Shown: in pieces, positions 58,796-64,000 of the stretch | How positions within the stretch are numbered: position 1 is the stretch's first letter | Layout of the letters: every line of letters begins with the position of its first letter | Assembly (NCBI RefSeq): GCF_001652915.1 | Contig: NZ_BBQI01000012.1 | Coordinates: forward strand, 1 to 64,000 | Reading direction: 5' to 3' | DNA: 64,000 nt | Source of the DNA: Cupriavidus sp. D384 | GTDB lineage: Bacteria > Pseudomonadota > Gammaproteobacteria > Burkholderiales > Burkholderiaceae | Translations under genes and position numbers: made by a program | The notes under the pieces: model-generated | The model's database searches: none | What the model was told of the DNA's origin: nothing | The model's input: the letters and a program-made list of their open reading frames with translations, nothing else

Positions 58796-60469
58796 TCAGT
58801 AGCCCAGAACCTTGGGCACCTTGCCGGTGTAGTCGAAGCCGTCAACCGCCAGCAGGCCGGCGATGACTTCGGGCTTCGATTTGTTGAACAGCTTGGCGAA
58901 CCCATCGCCCAGCACCTTGCGGATCCCCAACTCGTCGGCGAGAACCTTCATCTCCGACTTGGTGAGCATTTCCAGAAAATCCTGCGCTTGCTGGAGATTC
59001 CAGTGGTTGCGCAGATCCAGCTTGTGATACCGGCACAGTTCGCGGAGGTTACCCACCTCCACGCCATCGATAGCGGCGACGGTCAGGCCAATCGTCAGCT
59101 GCTGTCGCTTCTGTTCATCCAACGCGTGGATGGCCGTCAGGCAACCCTGCAGCGAGGACGACGACTTCTGCTCAGTCAGCTTCTCGAAGAACTTGCCCAT
59201 CACGTCGCCGGCGATGTTGCGCGCCAGCCCGTTCAGTGCAATCGAGAGGAGGTACGAGTTCGCCTGGTCAGCGTTCTGCGCGACTTCCTTGCGGAGGGCC
59301 TTGCGCCAGAGGGCGGTACGGTAAGCCTTCACCTTTTCACCCTCGCTGATCGACGTCACCGGCTTCTCGGCCGCGGTAGAGGACTGGTCGCCCTTCTTCG
59401 CAGGGACCGCCTTGCCACCTGCGGCCGGCTTGGCTGCAGGCGCCTTGGTGGCATCCTTCTCTGCCTTGATACGCGCAGCAACCTTTTGCTGATTGCAGAC
59501 GGTATCGAAGCACTGGCCGCTGTAGACCTTACCCATGGAATCTGGCAGGCCACTGACAGCCGCGCCGAAGTTCTGGCAAGCGTGGCAGGCTTTCGCCTGT
59601 TCATCGCCGACGCCAGTCGGGCCTTCGACCTTCAACTGGATCCGGGTATGGTTGTCACCGGGGCGGATGATGCGCACGATGGGATACTCGTCCTTCAGCC
59701 CATAGGCAATGCCTTCGAGCTTTCTGCCGAGTTTTTCGTCGTAGCATGCACGGTTCGTGCAATTGCCGGTGGCAATGGCTTCGCCGAACATCTCGGTTTG
59801 CAACGAAGAATTGTGCGGACATGCCGCGCATTCCGTCTTGTCGAAGATCGCCGATTCGAGGCTGCACGCGGCGGCCTCGATGGTCTTCTTCAGTTCCGCA
59901 ACCGGCTTTTTCTCGCTCACGATGACCGGCAGAAGCTTGTCCTGCTTGTCCTTGGCGAGCGTGGCCAGCAGTTCGGCGTGACCGAGCTGGATGGTACGTG
60001 TGTTGAGCGCCTCCAGAACGGATTCGCTGCAGTTCATCAGCGCCAGGCGCTTGTCGAGCGTGGAGCGGGACCAGCCAAGCTGGCGGGCTGCTTCGTCGCG
60101 GTCGCCTTTCAGCTGACCAACGATTTCAGCTGCCGACGCCGCCTCCTCCGACGGCGCCATGTCGGCGCGCTGCACGTTTTCAATGAGCGCGTAACGACGA
60201 GCTTCGGCGTCCGTCAGGACCTTGATATTGACAGGCATGTCGTACCCGTCGCCGTGGGCGGCAAGAGCAGCGCGGTAGCGGCGTTCGCCGGCTACCACCT
60301 CGAACTCATGGCCGTGCTCTTCGTCCTCGATGGGACGAATGAGGATTGGCTGGATGACACCATCCACCCGAATGGATTCGGTCAGTTCAGCCATTTCCGC
60401 AGCGTCGAAGTACTTGCGCGGGTTGCACCCAGGACGGATCTTGCCAATAACGACAGTGGGGTTTTGCAT
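58796..60469 (-). CDS. PRTRC system ParB-family protein
   Basis: 557 residues. The N-terminal ParB/Srx (CTP-binding) domain has NPRKYFD (16-22), GERRYRAA (61-68) and ENVQRADM (~97-104), followed by the helix-turn-helix (~105-165). The long C-terminal part has Cys clusters (CAACPHN, CTNRACYD, CHACQNF) that could bind zinc. ParB proteins bind centromere-like sites; no ParA is in this window. It is the first gene of the operon, 132 nt downstream of element G. Confidence 0.93.
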   Translation of the reverse strand: MQNPTVVIGKIRPGCNPRKYFDAAEMAELTESIRVDGVIQPILIRPIEDEEHGHEFEVVAGERRYRAALAAHGDGYDMPVNIKVLTDAEARRYALIENVQRADMAPSEEAASAAEIVGQLKGDRDEAARQLGWSRSTLDKRLALMNCSESVLEALNTRTIQLGHAELLATLAKDKQDKLLPVIVSEKKPVAELKKTIEAAACSLESAIFDKTECAACPHNSSLQTEMFGEAIATGNCTNRACYDEKLGRKLEGIAYGLKDEYPIVRIIRPGDNHTRIQLKVEGPTGVGDEQAKACHACQNFGAAVSGLPDSMGKVYSGQCFDTVCNQQKVAARIKAEKDATKAPAAKPAAGGKAVPAKKGDQSSTAAEKPVTSISEGEKVKAYRTALWRKALRKEVAQNADQANSYLLSIALNGLARNIAGDVMGKFFEKLTEQKSSSSLQGCLTAIHALDEQKRQQLTIGLTVAAIDGVEVGNLRELCRYHKLDLRNHWNLQQAQDFLEMLTKSEMKVLADELGIRKVLGDGFAKLFNKSKPEVIAGLLAVDGFDYTGKVPKVLGY

Positions 60470-60584
60470 TGTGGGTTCTCACGAGAATAGGGGAACCCGT
60501 AGCCGCACCGGGAACGTGGTTCCCGATGGGATGGAAGGATGGGCTACCAGGCGAAGCTGGCCGGCCACCGTACTGCAGAAGCTG

Positions 60585-60662
60585 GCACCAGAAGGTGCGG
60601 GGTCGATGCGTCTAGGACGCGGTAGGTCTGGGAAGAATACCTAAATTTCACCCGGCGGACAA
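60585..60662 (-). promoter_or_regulatory. Leader element copy G with PRTRC promoter
   Basis: Plus-strand GTCGATGCGTC-tag-GACGCGG at 60602-60622. Second hairpin GCACC-agaa-GGTGC at 60585-60598. On the minus strand -35 TTGTCC (plus 60657-60662) and -10 TATTCT (plus 60634-60639) are 17 nt apart, so the transcript should start at or within the element. ParB's ATG is 132 nt downstream. Confidence 0.8.
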
Positions 60663-60988
60663 GCGACACCACGCGGGAGTTCTATTTGGACGGGCTGAGA
60701 ACGGCCAGACTCGGACACTAGACGGAGCCTATTGGATGGCCGCTGTTCATTCGTATCCCGCCGATCATCACGTCAGGCAACGACAGTAAAGGGCTAGGCG
60801 TTTGCTCAACGAAGATATGCGCTTCATTGGTCACATATCCTCCAGAAAGCGTTTATATCGACCTCGAAATCTTTGACTTCTCGTCGCCCGTCGCACTGTG
60901 CAGTATGGAGTGCTGACCGGAGTGTGAGACGCCGTCCGCAGTCGCTTGTCAGGGGCGCCACACCCTTTCTTTTCTCCACTGGAAGAGG
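60663..60988. other. Intergenic region at the island's edge
   Basis: No gene seen; it must hold the promoter of the DUF1254 pair. Confidence 0.4.
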
Positions 60989-62533
60989 ATGACGATGGCG
61001 GATCTGGATAAGGTAGACACCACACGTAGGTTGCTGACGGTATTCGGCGGGGCCGCCCCGCTGACATTGGCGTCGCTGTCGGCGCTGCCCGGGGCTGCGG
61101 CGGCGGCCGAATCGAAGGGCCCCACGCAGGCGGCCTCCGGCGCGGCAGGCATGCCGGCGGCCAAGGCTGTGCAGCCACCGGCCGGCTTGCCGATGCACGC
61201 CGGCTACGCGCAGGTCATCGCGCGCATGGCCTATGTGTGGGGTTGGCCGATGGTCAACATGCTCAACCGCTTCGCCCGAATCACGCAGGCGCCGCATCCG
61301 GGCCTCTTGAACGGCGTCTTGCCGGCGGCGCCGCGCGGGCAGGTCGCCATGCTGCACGACTACATCGATCCCGCCGAGACCTTCGTGACCTGTCCGAACC
61401 AGGACGTGGTCTATGGGCTGGGCTTTTTCCACCTCGACGAGGAACCCGTGGTGGCCCAGGTGCCGAATTTCGGGGACCGTTTCTGGGTCTATGCGCTGTA
61501 CGATGCGCGTACCAATCAGTTCGGACAGGTCGGCAAGCCCTACAAGACCCGGCCGGGCTTCTACTTGCTGGCGGGGCCGAACTGGAAGGGCAACAAGCCG
61601 GCCGGGATCACGTCGGTGGTACGCTGCCCGACGTCGCTGGCCAACGCCATTCCGCGCGTGTTCATGAACGACACGGCCGAGGACCGCAAGGCGATCCAGT
61701 CAGTCATCAATCAGATCGTCTTCTACCCGCTGAAGCAGTTCGACGGTCGCATGAAGACCATCGACTGGGCGCATGCGCCCGATATTCCCGGACCGAAGTC
61801 CGAGGCTGGTGCCAGCGAAGGCGAAACCAAGTGGGTCATTCCCGAAAAATTCTTCGACCAGTTCGGGGAGGTGCTGGACACCGTGCCGCCGTTGCCTGGC
61901 GAGGAAGCGCTGTACGCGCAGTTTCGCTCGCTGATGGAGGTGGCCGGCCGCGACGCGGAGATCAAGAAGCTCCTTGTGTCGACGGCGGTGGAAACGGAGC
62001 GCGACGCCATCGGGCCCTTTTTCGAATGGCGCCGCAACGGCCTGCCCGCGGGCAATGGCTGGAATCGCTCGACCAACAATGCCCAGACGGGATTCGACTA
62101 CTTCGACCGCACCGGCACGGCCAAGTCGAACATGTTCGACAACCGGCCCACCGAGACGCAGTACTTCTATACCGACTTCGACGCATCCGGCGCAGCGCTA
62201 ACCGGCGCCAGCAGCTACGAGATCGTCTTCCCGGCCGGGCAGGAGCCTCCGGTCAATGGCTTCTGGTCGCTGACGCTCTACAACGACAAGCACCTGTTCC
62301 ACCCGAACACCCTCAAGCGCTATTCGCTCGGCACCAAGAACATCACGCTGAAGCGCAACGCCGATGGATCCCTGACGCTGTATGCCGGGGCGAAATCGCC
62401 GGGCGCGGAGCGTGAATCCAACTGGCTGCCGGCGCCGAGCGGTGCCTTCTCGCTCTATATCCGCGCCTATTGGGGCAAGCAGCCGATCCTTGATGGCTCG
62501 TGGAAGCCGCCGGTGATCCGCAAGGTGGCCTAA
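60989..62533 (+). CDS. DUF1254/DUF1214 exported protein
   Basis: 514 residues. The N-terminus has a twin-Arg ([11 protein letters not shown]) and hydrophobic stretch like a Tat or Sec signal. The DUF1254 part has [14 protein letters not shown] and the DUF1214 part [20 protein letters not shown], then a final GQ-like [10 protein letters not shown]. These proteins are envelope proteins of unknown role, often in tandem. ATG 60989 or 60995 may be the start. It is followed by a second family member. Confidence 0.88.
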   Translation: MTMADLDKVDTTRRLLTVFGGAAPLTLASLSALPGAAAAAESKGPTQAASGAAGMPAAKAVQPPAGLPMHAGYAQVIARMAYVWGWPMVNMLNRFARITQAPHPGLLNGVLPAAPRGQVAMLHDYIDPAETFVTCPNQDVVYGLGFFHLDEEPVVAQVPNFGDRFWVYALYDARTNQFGQVGKPYKTRPGFYLLAGPNWKGNKPAGITSVVRCPTSLANAIPRVFMNDTAEDRKAIQSVINQIVFYPLKQFDGRMKTIDWAHAPDIPGPKSEAGASEGETKWVIPEKFFDQFGEVLDTVPPLPGEEALYAQFRSLMEVAGRDAEIKKLLVSTAVETERDAIGPFFEWRRNGLPAGNGWNRSTNNAQTGFDYFDRTGTAKSNMFDNRPTETQYFYTDFDASGAALTGASSYEIVFPAGQEPPVNGFWSLTLYNDKHLFHPNTLKRYSLGTKNITLKRNADGSLTLYAGAKSPGAERESNWLPAPSGAFSLYIRAYWGKQPILDGSWKPPVIRKVA

Positions 62534-62614
62534 CGCTCAATGTTCGAAGAAAGCTGCGCGTTACCACCAACACGGTGGCACGTCCCAGTCCATCTCCACA
62601 ATCAGGGGTTCGAG

Positions 62615-64000
62615 ATGAAGGCACCACGCTATACGTCGATTGCAATGGCCGCGCTTGCGCTGGGCCTCAGCGGTGCCGCGCAGGCACAGGGCTCCCGCTA
62701 TGATGCCCTCGCCAACGCGCCATTCGTGAAGGACTATCCCACGCCAGAAACCTCGCGCATGTTGCAGGACGAACTTCTCTTCCAGCGCGCGACGCAAGCC
62801 TATCTGTGGGCGCTGCCCGCCATCAACATCTGGGCGATGAAGGAGGGTTCGGAAAAGGTCTTTGGCAGGGGCTAAAACGTGCTGCCGGTGTGGAAGGAGC
62901 GCATCAAGGCGTCCACACTGGTGACGACGCCGAACTCCGACGTGGTCTATGCAATGGGCTACCTGGACCTCAAGAAGGACGGCCCGCTCGTCGTCGAGGC
63001 GCCAGAAGGCGTGCAGGGCATCCTCGACGATTTCTTCCAGCGTCCGCTCGTGGGCCCGACCACCGATGGCCGCACGTGGACCGGCGACGTCGGTCTGGCC
63101 GGCCCGGACAAGGGCAAGGGCGGGACCTACGTGCTGTTGCCGCCCGACTACAAGGGCGAACCGCCGAAGGGATCGCTGCCCAAGGGCGCTTTCGTCTATC
63201 GGTCCCGGACGTACAATGTCTTCTTGTTCTGGCGCACGTTCTTCACCGATCCGAAGGACCTGTCGAAGCCGAACGCGCAGATAGCGGCGACGCGCATCTA
63301 TCCGCTGGGCCAAAAGGCATCGGCACGGCCGATGCAGTTTCCCGACGCCAACAGCAAGCCGGCCAACCTGCTGTTCCCGCGCGATGCCAGCTACTTCGAC
63401 ATGATGTCGCGCTTCATAGACAGCGAATACGTGGACCCGGCGGACCTCGATATGCGAGGGTTCCTGCATACCATCGGCATCGAGAAAGGCAAGCCGTTCT
63501 CGCCGAGCCCTGAAATGCTGAACTTGCTGGAGCGCGCCGCGCAGACCGGCTTCAAGATCAGCAAGGTCGTGATTGCCGACATGGTTGCGAAGGAGCCCGG
63601 CGGCAAGTACTACCCCGACCGGCAATGGGTCAACGTGTTTGCCGGCGAGGACACCTCGTTCCAGTCGTCGCGCACGTATACGAACTTCGAACAGCGGTCC
63701 GGTTATTTCACCAGCGCTTACTCGGCCAGCCCTGGCATGGTTAAGAACATCGTGAATGCGGGCGCGAAGTACCCGGTCACCTCGCGCGACAAGGATGGTA
63801 ACTTCCTCGACGGCGGCCAATCGTATGCGCTGCACCTGCCGCCCAACATTCCGGCGAAGAACTTCTGGTCCGCCACGGTCTACGACGGCACCACGGCATC
63901 GGGACTCGACAATGGCCAGTCGCACCCGTCGCTCAACCAGATGGACAAGCCGGTGCAGAACCCCGATGGCTCGACCGACCTTTATTTCGGGCCCAACGCG
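62615..64000 (+). pseudogene. Second DUF1254/DUF1214 gene with in-frame stop, incomplete at window end
   Basis: ATG 62615 gives a signal peptide (SIAMAALALGLSGAAQAQ) and the DUF1254 start, then TAA at 62873-62875 after GRG. The same frame continues without break to 64000: NVLPVWKERIKASTLVTTPN, and RIYPLGQKASARPMQFPDAN. Family proteins have G-Y-N here, so a single TAC to TAA change explains the stop. Either the gene is dead or the stop is read through. The 3' end lies beyond the window. Confidence 0.85.

Noticed and set aside
58787..60490. A 567-codon plus-strand frame
   Set aside because: It is the exact complement of the ParB gene and lacks protein-like features of its own.
38406..60630. 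Reading the seven repeats as plasmid replication iterons or a CRISPR array
   Set aside because: They are kilobases apart, each just before a transcription unit and in one orientation, unlike clustered iterons or evenly spaced CRISPR repeats.
61237..62415. A 392-codon frame in another phase inside the DUF1254 gene
   Set aside because: Same-strand shadow rich in Arg/Gly/His; the in-frame DUF1254 protein has the family motifs.
62561..63925. A 454-codon minus-strand frame
   Set aside because: Antisense to the second DUF1254 gene, Arg/Val/His-rich with no motif.
1..64000. tRNA, rRNA or a known riboswitch
   Set aside because: No cloverleaf, rRNA or riboswitch core was noticed on either strand. 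A covariance scan could not be run.

Overview
The window looks like an accessory, patchwork stretch of a high-GC Burkholderiales genome, most like Cupriavidus or Ralstonia, and could lie on a chromid, megaplasmid or genomic island. The evidence is the high GC, the style of the small paralogous proteins, betaproteobacterial integrase and IS3 remnants, a PRTRC system, and tandem DUF1254 genes. No rRNA, tRNA or CRISPR array was seen. All calls come from reading the sequence; no database search was run.

Region 1 (1-16.6 kb) is gene-poor and full of decay. It holds two broken tyrosine integrases (1.4 and 12.15 kb), a frameshifted IF-1 gene close to an intact cspA, a degraded copy of the gene at 14.4 kb, and a dispersed family of tiny proteins with a YRG/YKG-like start and a GR-x-A-x-D-like end. 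Intact genes include a transglutaminase-like protein, a nitronate monooxygenase and several small zinc-ribbon proteins.

Region 2 (16.1-22.9 kb) has an orphan AbiEi-like C-terminal protein and a hipBA toxin-antitoxin operon with palindromic operators. A plus-strand run follows: a DUF6884-like protein, a small protein, a tyrosine-recombinase-like protein without its catalytic residues, a protein of five zinc-ribbon repeats, and an HU protein with a Lys/Ala-rich tail.

Region 3 (23.2-32.7 kb) is a complete type I secretion operon on the minus strand: TolC-like, HlyD-like and HlyB-like proteins plus a 1295-residue substrate. The substrate has a possibly lysozyme-like N-terminus, YD-like repeats and a long Asn/Gly-rich beta-solenoid instead of RTX repeats. 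Two IS3-family remnants and a truncated membrane-protein gene (33.4-34.5 kb) separate it from the next region.

Region 4 (34.6-60.6 kb) is a plasmid-like island, mostly on the minus strand. It has an SbcC/SbcD-like pair, a Gp3/recombination-directionality-factor-like protein, a DUF932 protein, many unknown genes, a plus-strand bactofilin operon, a secreted JAB-like plus YD-repeat pair, and a full seven-gene PRTRC operon (ParB, E, C, F, B, A, ThiF). PRTRC combines a ParB with ubiquitin-like, E1-like, E2-like and JAB-like proteins. Most transcription units end in a strong intrinsic terminator. Seven intergenic spots carry the same element: on the minus strand a conserved GCGTC-n(3-4)-GACGC dyad followed by AUCGAC. 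In six of the seven a second hairpin follows, whose sequence differs each time but whose pairing is kept. It lies upstream of minus-strand genes and in three cases just downstream of a plausible promoter. This is the best candidate here for an undescribed system: a shared structured leader or operator tying the island's operons to PRTRC.

Region 5 (61-64 kb) holds two tandem DUF1254-type envelope proteins. The second has an in-frame TAA and runs off the window end.
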